This document shows, in pieces, positions 8,391 to 19,590 of a stretch of DNA of 64,000 bases. The DNA comes from Akebia trifoliata. Lineage: Eukaryota > Streptophyta > Magnoliopsida > Ranunculales > Lardizabalaceae. How positions within the stretch are numbered: position 1 is the stretch's first letter; each line of letters opens with the position of its first letter. The notes beneath the pieces are model-generated. The model ran no database searches. It worked only from the letters and a program-made list of their open reading frames with translations, and was not told where the DNA came from. Made by a program: the position numbers and the translations under genes. The DNA is taken from positions 25,426,586-25,490,585 of the forward strand of contig CM030707.1 in the NCBI GenBank assembly GCA_017979445.1, given 5' to 3'.

Positions 8391-10100
8391 TCGATCAGTT
8401 TTTTTCATTTTGGAAAATAAATCAATCGTATTTTTTTTGGAAAGAAATTGATCGGAGTTTGATCGAAAGATCTTCGCTCGATGTCTCACTCACAGAATTT
8501 GTGATTTTGAAGACAATCAGATTTTGATTTGTAAATTTTAGGACATAATTGATCGGCGTTTGATCGAAAGTTTTAGGACTTTGTTCGATCTCTCTCCATT
8601 TGCTTGGTTTGTGATCGAATCTTCAAGTATGTTAAAAGTTTTTGATTGAATCTAAGATTTTCTTTAATTAATTTAGGATTTCAAATGTTTTGAAGTTTGC
8701 ATTCAACATTTTAGATTATTCTTGTCTGATTTTGAAATTTTTCCTTCATATTATCTTTCCTTTAGATTAATATGCACCAACTATTTGTAAAAATTCCTAA
8801 GAGAATCAAATCCACTACAACTAATGCATATTCATTTAATCTAACCTTTTTTTTTCCTGAATTGGTCACACTTGTGGTTTTGTTTTAACTTTGAATCATA
8901 TTTAAGTGATTTGGGATGAAATAAAATGGAAAAAAAAAATTATCCTTATTGATAAATAACTAACCAGTTTTTTCTGTTGAACCCAATAAACAGTCTAAGA
9001 TGGTCCCAACCTACTTGCATCAAATCAACTCCATCATTGAATCTTTTAGTTCTGACTTGGATGAGTGCTAAAGACCTGATTGGGTCATTGTAGGACCAAT
9101 TGATAAGGATTGGATAAGACTGATCTGATAAAGATCAGATAGGACCCTCGTCGAATAGGATTTTTATAGGATTAAATATTAGGATTCGAATCAAATACAT
9201 TTACAATTGGATTGGGTCTTATGGGATTAGGACATGGTCGATCTAGAATTGATTCGATAGGTCATTTAAGTTAAGGAATTCATGATTTGTGTTGAGTTTA
9301 TTCTTGAAGTGAAGTTTGAGGTGCAAGATTTTTTTTTTTTTTTTTTTTTAGCGTGGGTGCTAAGTTAAGGTTAAACATGGTAGGAATGTGTGATGATGGG
9401 TCATCTTGAGTAATCAGGATAAGAATAAATAAGGTAAAGGCTTATAGGATTATATATTGGATCATCCCCATGAGAGTAACATTTCTTTAATTATCTTCTT
9501 TCATTTTCATTAAAAATGATAGCTTCAATTCTTGGTATAATTTTGTGTGACCGAAGATTAATGATAATTGGAGTCATTCACGTGCAAAAGAAAGATCATT
9601 TGCATTCAACATTTTAGATTATTCTTGTCAAATATTTAGAATGATTTGAATTGCTAGCGTATGAGGATTTACCTAGTTTAAAATTATATAGAGTTAGTTA
9701 TTGTGATTGGTTTAGGTTCATTTCCATCGGGTTTGATTTTATGCAACAGTTCTCGCTCAATATGATTACGACTATTTTCATAAGATATGAATTTTGTTTG
9801 AATTTATTTGAAATAACATGATGTGCAAAATATTTATTTGTCATCAATAGTTGTGAAGTTGGTTTGTTGGTGGCATTGACTTAAGAATACTAATAATCCA
9901 TTTCACTCATGCCCATAACAGGAAAACAGAAGAATAACTAAAACAATAACTCTTCAGTTTGGGCATGATTACAATTCTTACAGTAGATTTTGAAACTTAA
10001 TTTAGTTATTTCTCAGGTTTTACTTCTATAATTGAGTGCTCGTCTCAAAATAGTATATTGTATTTGGTTCATGGTACTAATTATTTGCGGATGTAAGGGT
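8391..10100. other. AT-rich noncoding stretch
   Basis: No supportable exon or element border. A T19 homopolymer sits near 9331-9349. A group of short GATTGG/GATCAGATAGGA repeats at about 9060-9260 may be old transposon subterminal sequence. Confidence 0.4.
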
Positions 10101-10124
10101 TTATGTGCGTAAGTTGCTTTAGCA

Positions 10125-10290
10125 AGCCTCCACTATGGGATATCATTTTGTCTGCACCTCGGCACAACAATGGCAATAAATTTGTTGACAATGTCAGAGC
10201 TAGTGCTGTAGCAAATGCATATGTTGAAGCTCATAACAGTAGGCCAAATTCTGGGACATCGAGTATGCAAATATTAATACTTATGTATTG
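10125..10290 (+). pseudogene. Exon-like fragment, family not recognised
   Basis: After a plausible acceptor (TTGCTTTAG at 10116-10124) an open frame reads SKPPLWDIILSAP, NKFVDNVRASAVANAY and HNSRPNSGTSSMQ. Its composition is unlike the AT-rich surroundings and looks like real protein, probably a disordered region. I do not recognise the family, and no donor site is obvious. It lies on the same strand as the gene fragments further right. Confidence 0.35.
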
Positions 10291-10343
10291 TTTAATTAAT
10301 TACGATCCACCTATGTAGTCGTACATTCTTGAGGTGTAATTAT

Positions 10344-13336
10344 TGTGGCGCCCCGCCGAACGCTAACACAAATCCCCATGTCAGATCTCGAGGTACTAAG
10401 TGGCACCTCGAAATTTCGGCATGGTCTCCTCTGTTTATGTTAGCATTCCAAGGCGTTCAACCTGCACCTGATAAACGACATACAATCCTGCATACATATA
10501 CAAAATATAATACTAGCGGAAGCTTATATACGTCTAATAACGTACGAAAGATCAGAGTGCGGAAGAATAACCAGAATACAGGATTATACAAAATTTCTCA
10601 CTCTAACAGAATTCCTAACACTCAAAACAGAATCCATAAAACTACCTGGGGGAATTGACACCACTAGGGGGTATAGCCCTAGTACTTACCCGGTGACGAA
10701 CTCTGGTTGTCTATCTGACCAACCAGATGATCCTCATTTGTACTCTATACTTGCCTCGCCAAACTCTGAATCTGAAACTAAAAAATAGAGAAGGAAAGGG
10801 TGAGTAACAATGGTTACCCAGTAGGGAAACAAACAATTTCTACCAATAACCCCTCCTAGCATGAACGAATAGCATACTGAATCATTTTAAAATAATCAAA
10901 GTTTTACATAATAAACTACGATTAACTGGTACATATAGCCAGGGATGAGCAACTAAACATTTTAAAACTGACATTACATCAATCAACAGTACTCACTATA
11001 CCATTTTCTTTATGTACAAATCTAATTGATCAAATGGAAACATTAAACATGTATTTCATTTTATATATCAAAGTAAAGCAGCAGATACATAATACACAAT
11101 GGTGGAGTATTGGAATTAGAGTGTTGGGATTCACGACTGGATCGCTCCCAGTCGGGACATGATGTTACAATTTCTCTCTGGCTTTTAGTTCCTGATTTTG
11201 TGGCCGGTCGCTGCCCTTACCACGTTTGGTTGACCATTTATCCGGCTCAGGCTGGCCGTTTGACGTAACTGTAAGCAATGGGTCTCTTTTCGATGTGTCA
11301 GAACGTTCGACTACTATAGATTGTTAGTGATCACTGACTAATCATCTTCGTCTATGCCTATCAGGCGTGCATGTGATTCCCAAATATACAAACCATTCGT
11401 ATACGACCACCCTTACATTACAAGTTCACTGGTAAAGATAGAGAGGAATATCCCGGATTCTAGTTGTGACTCCATTCTCATACGCGTCCCATACCACGTA
11501 TGAGCTTGGTGGTCCCTACCGTACATCCCAGGATAGTACACCACTCCGGATGATATGACGCACTATCCCTTCAAGCATTCACAAACTCTTTAATAGCTCA
11601 CAAAATAGTTACATATATATATTATTTTCATTTGAAAAACAAAAGAGAAATTAACAATACAAGGTTGAGAATAGATATCCAGTTTCCTACCATGCAAGTG
11701 TGGCCACCCGGCCTAAAATAAATAACATAACGGAAACATAAACAGCGCCACGCGCTAACAGAAAGGAAATAAACATGCAACCAATAATATATCCCTGGAT
11801 ATCTGTTCACCAACCTACACACAACACAACAACGGAAATGCAAACATCACCCTCGGGGGTGGACTCTGACATTTTATCGTTTCATACCTTTTTCCCTTTT
11901 TTCGATTTTTACAATTTTCAATCTCTTCAATAAAACATCAATTTTCTGATATTCATCAACTCAATATGAGTTCATTGAATATTAAATCACATTTTTCAAC
12001 TAACGAATTTATTTTTATCAATAATATTGAAAAAATACAAATTTCATATCAAAACGGGATCCGAGCAGTGCACAAAATCCAATTTATGGAAATAACCCAT
12101 TCAAATACCTTACCCACATATAATTTATTAAAAATACAATTAAACATATCAAACATGCAATTTCTGACGTGAATTTTTGAAATAACAAAGAATTCTACAT
12201 TTCAGAAATGCATCCAAAATTTTTTTTCAATAAAATCCTAAATGCAATTTTCACAATCTACGATTATCAATAGAAATTGAGAGTTCCTTACAATCTCTAC
12301 GCGAGATGATTGAAGCGTGTGCGCGAAAATCGAGACGATTGGCGTGGAAAGCGAGACGGACCGAACTTCGAAGCGGCTAATTTTCGAAACTGGCCTGATG
12401 ATTTCGAAGATCTCGATGTGCTCCTCTCTTCTCCCTTCTACGACGAAAGACGGTTGACCCCGAAATCGATGAAAACCGAGGTCAAAGTTACGAAATCTCC
12501 GTATCCAAATACGGTTAATTTTTGACGATATCGGGTGAAATAGAAAGTGAAACAAAGAAAGGTTGGGTGGGTTTTGTAGAGAACGTAGCTGCGGACATTT
12601 CTCCCTTCTGCGTCGATCGTCGACGGCGAACCGTTTGTGAGATATCTGAGGTGGAAGGTCGAAGAGAAAAAAATTTTGTTTCGTATAAGTCTCGGCTGTT
12701 TAGACGCGTTGGGGAAGATGAGAGAAAAAAAAAATTCAAAATATTATTTAAATAAAATGTGGGACGAATTCGATATTTTGTCAATTGTTTCGATCGATGA
12801 TAACTTGATCATCCGGACTCCAAAACTGACAAATGAATACTTTATTTCACCTAATTTTTCGTTCCGGATCTAATGGTATAGTAAATTTCTACAAATTATG
12901 TCTCCATAAAAAATTTACATTTTTGGCCTGTTGTGACCCTTAAACTTGATGTCGTTTTCGTTTTTGGCGATAATTCGACTTCCTGATCTCCAAAAATGAC
13001 AAATAAATAGTCTATGTTGAATAATTTTTCGTTATGAACCCAATGGTATGATCAAATTTTAAAAATTATTATTCTAACAAAAAGTCACTGTTTTAGCCTA
13101 GTCCGACCCGATAATCGAGGATTTTGCAACTTTTATATTCGGATTCGCATTTGAGCGTGCTTACAGGCTAAAGTATATTTTTCGATCATTTTGAATCCAA
13201 TGATGAGGTCAAATTCCATTAAAAATGATCAGAACAAAGTCCTACAGTTTTACCCTAAGTCCCACTTTCAAGATTTTCTTAAAATTCCACTATTTATTTT
13301 TCCTCGAGATACAAATTAAAAACTCGGGGTGTTACA
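10344..13336 (-). mobile_element. Solo long LTR (copy 1), exact 5-bp target duplication
   Basis: On the minus strand the element starts TGTAACACCCCGAG (complement of 13323-13336) and ends GGCGGGGCGCCACA (complement of 10344-10357), with TG..CA ends as in LTRs. ATTAT flanks both sides (10339-10343 and 13337-13341). It is 2993 bp with no gag or pol, and the same sequence recurs at 29880, 37629 and 38853. That fits a solo LTR of a long-LTR retrotransposon, most likely Ty3/gypsy (the TGTAACACCCCG start is common there). The group is inferred, since no internal domains are present. Open frames in it are not conserved enough to call genes. Confidence 0.8.
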
Positions 13337-13374
13337 ATTATGGTCTTTCTTGTTATGTTTCTCAATGTTTTTAG

Positions 13375-13475
13375 ATCTCCATTGATGTTGTTGGACTGGT
13401 AGATGAATGGGCTGCCCGTTTTTTTTGAGGAACTTGATTATGTTAACGAGGGTGAGAATGGGATACTCTTTGAAA
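13375..13475 (+). pseudogene. ABC1K (ABC1/ADCK-like kinase) exon fragment
   Basis: After an acceptor (GTTTTTAG, ending 13374) the sequence reads IDVVGLVDEWAARFF and then, one base out of frame, EELDYVNEGENG. This is a highly characteristic stretch of plant plastid ABC1 kinases (DVVGLVDEWAARFFEELDYVNEGENGT in my memory of the family). The frame breaks in a run of eight T at 13419-13426 where seven would keep it open, so it is either a real frameshift or a homopolymer error. Sequence after GILFE no longer matches well, and the catalytic region is absent. It begins 34 bp after the solo LTR's target duplication. Confidence 0.75.
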
Positions 13476-13895
13476 AAAAACATTTGGTTGTGTACTGCTC
13501 GACCTGCTGGATCTGAACTGGGAGGTATGCTACTGTAGAGATATCTCAAAGATCTCATGTAAGTTAGGAAAGTTATCTCTTACTTAGCTTATGCATGACC
13601 TGTTCCAGGGCTAAGGCATTCGTGGCAAGACGTTTGTTGTGGTTTTAAATCTGAGATGGGATCATATGGTAAAATAATGGGTGTCACATGTTGTTCCAAG
13701 TCAGATGCATTAGCTCTCTTGTTAATAAATTACACTATGGATTTAACTTTTTTGAACTATGGCTGGTTTATCTCAATTACAAGTATACGTGAATTGCTTA
13801 ATATGTTCACCTTAGTGAGACGATAAAGTCCTTTCTCTGGATGGTTTGCCTCCTCATGAAGGAAAAATGGTTAACCATTTTTCCTTTTATCGCAG

Positions 13896-13951
13896 GGGAT
13901 GTGGAGAGACTGCTCAGTGGCCTGTTGTTAACCGAAGGAAGAAAAATACAA
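13896..13951 (+). other. Exon-like segment with good splice borders, unidentified
   Basis: Bounded by TTATCGCAG (acceptor) and CAA|GTGAGT (donor). In one phase it reads DVERLLSGLLLTEGRKIQ, in another CGETAQWPVVNRRKK. Neither is recognised. It may be a further host-gene fragment in the 13-19 kb cluster. Confidence 0.3.
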
Positions 13952-15540
13952 GTGAGTTTATTTCTTTTCTCTTTATGTCAATTGTTTTATTTGATGTTCT
14001 ATCGGTAGTAATAAAGCATATATATATACCTGAAATCTAAATATGAAATTATACCCCTAAAAACATAACAAAAATGGGTTGAAATTTTAAATTAATTGGC
14101 GGATTCCTATTTTTATTCCGTTGTATTTATTAAGGTTAGCATTTTTTGCTTTATTTGAATGCAAGCATGTATGGCTGTGTAACTGTGTTTTTTCCTTCGA
14201 GTGTTTCATAATGCCTTATCCCAACTATTGAGGTTAGCAACATAAACAAATTTCCCTTTTCAGAAGTAAACTGTTACTCTTTGTGTATAATTTTATATTT
14301 TGAATAAATACCAATTGTAGTCTCTTTCTCTTAGATTAATTGTTCATAAGTTTTCTCCTTCAGTAAATAATGGAAATGAAATTTCACTTCTTGTTGATCA
14401 TGGAGATCTCCTATAAACCTGTTGGAAAAATTTATCCACTTCCAAATTTCAACACCATAGGATTAGACAATATTCCCTATAACTGATCGATTGATTCAAT
14501 GTTTGTGGATAATATACATTTTATAGATATTTTTAACAGTGGATTGTAGCCACAGATTGTATCACAATTTGGAGTGACGGGTGCTAAATTGTTAAATTAA
14601 TAAGATGCAAAAACGTGATTGTTTTAAGACATAGATAAATAGTGATATATGTGTTCCAATTCGATATAATTTTTTAATTATCAAGTTTATTAGATCTTAT
14701 AAGGAATTTGACTGACAAGATAACAAAAAATTTCTGAATTAATCATGCCCATCTCATATCAACATATGAGAATTTATGAATAATATTTCAGAAATTGTGT
14801 AATATATTTGTAATTTTTCTTATCAAATGGAAGGAATATGATTTTCTAATTTATTTAAATGTGCATACACAAAGGGGAATCCCACTTGTTAACATTTTGT
14901 GGGGTTATCAACTTAGTCAGTCCAAGTCAAACAATAGTATCTTGTGATGTGATTAGCATTTTCACTTGGAGAAATATCACACATTAATATTAAAACACTC
15001 AATAAAGTACAAGTCCTCCCCCACCCTTAAATTTCACTAAAATGATCTTAAATGTGTACCAGACCCAATCAACAATGGGTTATACCCTTCCCTTGTAACT
15101 TTCTAAACTGCCATAACTCATCAATGTTCCAAATATTTTATGCCATGTCATCATTGACCCAATTACTTTCTGCCACATGGCAATCAGAGATTAGTGCCAT
15201 GTTGAAGGAATCCATGTCATAGCTATCACTATCCATTATATTTTACGCTACCTAGCTTGTTTCTGCACTCTTGTTCTCTAATAATTCTTTATTTCATTGT
15301 CAGTTATGATACAAATTACTCTTGCCTCCTTGTATTAAACAAATATTATTGCCTCCTTCAATGGTGTATCTTTTCTTACTATGGATTCGTTTCTTGCCTC
15401 CAAACATAAAGGCTGGTATCTAACTCCTATACTTACTTTGAGCTTTCTTTATCTTAGTTCTATTTTCTATTTTTGATTATTGAGTATCTTTATTTTAGTT
15501 TTTTTTTTTTTTTTTGAACTTTTTTTCATCAATTTTTTAT
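13952..15540. other. AT-rich noncoding stretch
   Basis: No gene or element border recognised. It has intron-like base composition and poly-T runs near 15498-15514, consistent with intronic sequence before the MAPKKK exons. Confidence 0.4.
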
Positions 15541-15544
15541 TATT

Positions 15545-16207
15545 GAGTATCTTAATCGGAAGAGCTATGGATATGGGCTTGCAGCAGACATATGGAGCCT
15601 TGGTTGCACTGTCTTAGAGATGTTAACTCGTCGGCTTCCTTACACTTCTTTGAAATGTGTACGCAATTAGTCTTTTCTAAGTTTATTTTTTTTAACTTGT
15701 TTTATCTCTACTCTTGCACTGTTTGGCAATCTGATGATTCAGAACTTCAACTGTCAAGAGTGCCATATTCTTCAAGTGCCACATATCTGATAATATTTTA
15801 GGAAAATATTTCATCCTTTCAATCTTCCATACAAATTTTGCATGCACTCACTTTGGATATTGTTTCCAACCCACTTTTTATTTTTATTTTTTATTTTTTA
15901 TAGTTTTAAATGTGAAGGGGTTTTTATCCCAAATATGTGGTATTGGTTTCAAACTTTAACAGTTTTTTCTCTTACGATTTCTCTTGTATGACAGATGCCA
16001 ACATTATTTAGGATTGGCAAGGGTATCCCACCACCAGATCCTAATACCCTTTCAAGTGATGCACGGGACTTCATCCACCAATGCTTACAAGTTAACCCAA
16101 ACGATCAACCCTCTGTTTCTGAGCTCTTGGACCATCCATTTGTGAAGAGGCATCTTTCAATTTCCTCGGTATCTCGTTCCCCCACTTTGCATAGTGACGG
16201 GAGATGA
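15545..16207 (+). pseudogene. MEKK1-type MAPKKK, last two kinase-domain exons
   Basis: Exon one (about 15545-15658, donor TGT|GTACGC) reads SYGYGLAADIWSLGCTVLEM and then LTRRLPYTSLKC: kinase subdomain IX and the following helix. Exon two (15995-16207, acceptor TATGACAG) reads MPTLFRIGKGIPPP, then DARDFIHQCLQVNP and SELLDHPFVKR, ending in a stop. These match the C-terminal third of plant MEKK1-like MAPKKKs, which phosphorylate MAPKKs in stress signalling, with the family's intron position after the LEC/LKC motif. The conserved Arg of subdomain XI (family DxRP) is Gln here (DQP). Everything before subdomain IX, including the ATP site and catalytic loop, is missing. No frameshift is seen within the two exons, so this is a fragment with an open frame. 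Confidence 0.8.
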
Positions 16208-18240
16208 TCTTAGATTCACCTTCCATCAACATTTGATGTTCGAAGATAATTAAGGTAAAGATCATTTTAGATATCAAGTGTTCTATTCACAATGGAAACT
16301 AACTTGACCCAAACATACAATTCGTTTTTGATGGTCTGAATACAATTCATTTTTATTTTTCTTAGAACCTAAATACTATAATCTAAAAAGTAAAAAAAAA
16401 ATCCTACAATTTTAATTCATACAATTCACTAAAGTGGAGCAATTTTTTTTTTTTGTGTTCTATTCATACAATTTTAATAGAAAATGAACTGGCAGCAGTA
16501 TTATGCCAGGTTCACTAATAATGTGTATATTTTCTAAATATATGTTCATGCATCTCTAGCTGAAGTCTTTGTCCATTTGAAACTTTTTTTTTGTGTGTGT
16601 GTGCATTTAGAGAGCTTGCTTATACGTTTGGTGGTCTGAATTTGTTAGCTTGGAGGAAAGCAACCAGAAAAATAGTTGAACTACATATTTATGTTGTGAC
16701 GAGTTACATATTGTGTGGAGAAAAGGGGAAGATTACTGCAGTAATTCAATGGAAGCCAACACTAGACAATTGGAGGCCTAACTCTCTCAACAAAATGGTG
16801 AGTAGATGAGATTCTCAACTAGTTAGACATGATTGGGAGTTCAATTTTTATATGAATTTACGTGTCATAAGTTTGATACTTGCATCCCTTAATGCCATGG
16901 CAAACACTCTTTTGTGCCCAACTTAATAGATGGATATTGGGCTTACCCTTTGGTGACCTTAGACAACAAACAATAGTCTGAATGGTGATTTCTAGCCCTT
17001 GAATTTTATCATTCTCGTAGGTGGTCTTCAGTCATTTGATTTGACCATGCGTTTTGGGTATTCGAATCAACATCCTGAAATCACAGGCTGATTTTGTGTA
17101 GGCCCACTGAGAGTTGAGGCATTTATCCATGGTACCGGTTGGCCTGAATATGCCATATGGTATTTTGGCATGAGCACCCATACCAGGTTCTCCCATTGAG
17201 CTTTAAATCATGTACCAAACCAGTAGTGCAGCTTCCCACAGCAACTAAGTTCAATGATGTGAAATCTTAAAAAGGGACTGCACTCTAGATGGTCCTTGAG
17301 GTGTTCATTTTCCCTTTCAAAATGTTGTATTCTTCTGCATTTTGTTGTGGTTATTGTGTAAATTTATTTTATTTTTCTTTAACACCTTCACCACTTATCT
17401 GATGATACATTAATCTTATTTTTCCATTCAACTCTTATCTAAAGTCATATCATCATGGAAAATGTATTGCATTATGTATTTGTGTGAAAGGGGAGCTAAC
17501 TGTTTATCCAGTTTTTCCTTTTGATTTATTTTTCCTTGTAATAGCTACATGGAGTCGGTCAATGTGGTTAATGGTCTATTGTTGGTTTTGTTATGATTGA
17601 GGCATGATGTGGTTGGGTTTTCCCAACTTTTTATTGGACTGCCCTGTCAATCTGTAGTGCTTATCCAAAGCTTATTTATTGGTGTACAAGTTTTGTATTA
17701 ACTGATATTCTAAATTGGCAGGGCTATGTTGTTTAATTTGTGTACTTTCTATTGTACTTTTATATAGTAATAAACTTGAAAATGAACTTGGCAACAATAT
17801 TATGTCCGTACAGTCTTTTTCTCAAGTTGTAGTTCTTGTTTATTTTCTGTTTCTATTGCTAAAAGATAAAACAAGAAAAGAAAATTTCGTAAAACTTGTA
17901 ATTGCAAAGTTAGCACTTAGTTTTCATTTACTTTTTATTATTTAGCTTAATAGGTACTGTGTAGTCTATATGTCCTTGTTCATGTTATATAATGTAAATA
18001 TTTGGCCGTATCATCAACAAACAGTTTCATAACCATTAGAAAATTGTAATACTCATCAATTATTATTTTATTTTTGTAATAATACTTTTCACAAATCTCA
18101 GACAATGTCACATAATTTACTAGTACACTTATTGCTAGATAAAAGAAGAGTTTTCAGTTGGTAATATTTATATGGTTAAAAAAATTTGTTTGCTGAGTTC
18201 TACTAATCAATGTGTTACTAACTTGATTCTTCATTGACAG
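16208..18240. other. Noncoding stretch with no identified exon
   Basis: AT-rich. A 72-codon frame at 16591-16809 starting after GCATTTAG is not recognised. No element termini found. Confidence 0.35.
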
Positions 18241-18339
18241 TCATTGAGGTTACTAGGACATGCATCTGTTTCATTCCAAAAGAATTGTGTAAGGGGAATT
18301 CAAGCCAATCGTGATAGGATTTCAAAATTACTGCATGAG
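18241..18339 (+). pseudogene. Fumarase (class II fumarate hydratase) single exon
   Basis: Acceptor TTCATTGACAG and donor GAG|GTGAGT bound exactly 33 codons: [33 protein letters not shown]. This is the C-terminal-domain segment of class II fumarases (family SLRMLGDASASFEKNCVRGI..). Fumarase hydrates fumarate to malate in the mitochondrial citrate cycle. Substitutions such as D-to-H in LLGDAS suggest relaxed constraint. Neither the preceding exon (with the SS signature loop) nor the following one was found, so this is an isolated exon with its splice sites. Confidence 0.85.
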
Positions 18340-18562
18340 GTGAGTACGAATTCAGTATAGTCATTTATTCTAGTGACCTCTATTTGAAAGTTCAAAATAA
18401 TTGACCAGCTTATGTTGTGTTAGATGGTATGTTAGGGGAAGAGAGCTTTTACATCATGACCCACTTTTTGTTTTCAATTGGTGCAGGTAGTGATGCCAAG
18501 ATAATCTTCTGTTCTGTTCAAGGCTTCTTGCATTTCTTAGTAATAATTATTGTTGACTTCAC

Positions 18563-18713
18563 ATTGGTAGACCCACAGCTACAATGCAGGTATGCAGAGA
18601 ATAAGGCCAAGGAAGCTATTGGTTTGGGATTAATGTGTGCTCAAGACGATGTTGCCAAGCATCCCGACATTCAAGCAATTGTGAACACTATGTTCAAACT
18701 TGAATCATTGTGA
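18563..18713 (+). pseudogene. Receptor-like protein kinase, C-terminal fragment
   Basis: Reads LVDPQLQCRYAENKAKEAIG, then LGLMCAQDDVAKHPD and a short tail ending KLESL and a stop. The pattern (VDPxLxGxY..EAxxAIxLGLxCxQxxxxxRPxxxxIV) is that of the last subdomain of plant receptor-like kinases. The invariant Arg of the RP motif is His here (KHPD). The upstream kinase domain is absent. The open frame can be followed upstream to 18417, but that part is not kinase sequence. Confidence 0.6.
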
Positions 18714-19020
18714 GAAGTAATAAGAGAGGTGGAAAGATCAGGATGGACAAGGACTCATAAACAACAAGTCTGCCATTTATTTTTTTTCAATTGTATCGAA
18801 TATCAGAGATGAGAGAAAATAAGCAACAATACCTTTTTTTGTTTGAGTACATTATACTGAATGTTAGAGATGTTAGTGAATACGAATGGTAGTAGAAAGA
18901 AGTTTTTTGAGAATACATACATCTCTATATTGGTGGCAGTGGTTTTTGTATTTCAGAAAAATATTTTTTTTAATGATCCATTTTTTCAATTTATAAATTC
19001 AGGTTTATTTTATTTTATTA
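18714..19020. other. Noncoding, 3'-flank-like
   Basis: AT-rich sequence after the kinase fragment's stop. No further exon or terminus recognised. Confidence 0.3.
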
Positions 19021-19029
19021 TTATAGATC

Positions 19030-19200
19030 AAGAAAAACGACTATCTAAGACCGTCATTTTTTTCGACTGCTAAAAACAGTCGTTTTTTCCGATTGTCAAG
19101 GACAGTCTTTTTTTCCAACTGTTTTAGGCTGTCACAATTAAAAAATCACTCATTTTAAAACAACTCCTTTTACGACTGTAGGGGTAGTCGTTTTTGGCGC
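19030..19200. repeat. Subterminal-type inverted motif cluster (possible CACTA end)
   Basis: Short complementary motifs recur: CGACTGC..CAGTCG, CGATTG..GACAGTC, CAACTG..GGCTGTC, CGACTGTAGGGGTAGTCG, each followed or preceded by a T or A run. This is the style of repeats within about 150 bp of CACTA termini, as in 1-143 and near 62164. No CACTA terminus or target duplication is found beside it, so ownership is uncertain. Confidence 0.45.
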
Positions 19201-19590
19201 ATTATGACGTAATGTATAACTTAGATATATTTATATAAAAAATTTAATTTTGTAATTATATAACATATAAACTATATAACTTATAAATATACACCTACAT
19301 AACTTATAATCTATAAATAACTATATAACTTATATATATTTATATAACTTAGATATATTTATATAAAAAATTTATTTTTGTAATTATATAAAATATAAAC
19401 TATATAACTTATATATATACTTTATTTTTTTAATTATATTACTTAAAAATAACTATATAACTTACACTGATAAATATATCACAAAATAAATAAATAAATA
19501 ATGAACAATGACTCTTTTATTAATGAAATTATAAATTACATTGAGTATAAAAGTAAATTGTAAATATTAAACTACTTACAATTACATAAA
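19201..19590. repeat. AT-rich degenerate tandem sequence
   Basis: Repeated TATATAACTTATA / TTATATAAAAAATTTA motifs with irregular spacing. No coding potential. Confidence 0.6.

Noticed and set aside
8813..8827. CACTACAACTAATGC as a possible CACTA left end for the 13-19 kb fragment cluster
   Set aside because: No subterminal repeats of the 19030-19200 type follow it and no 3-bp duplication can be matched.
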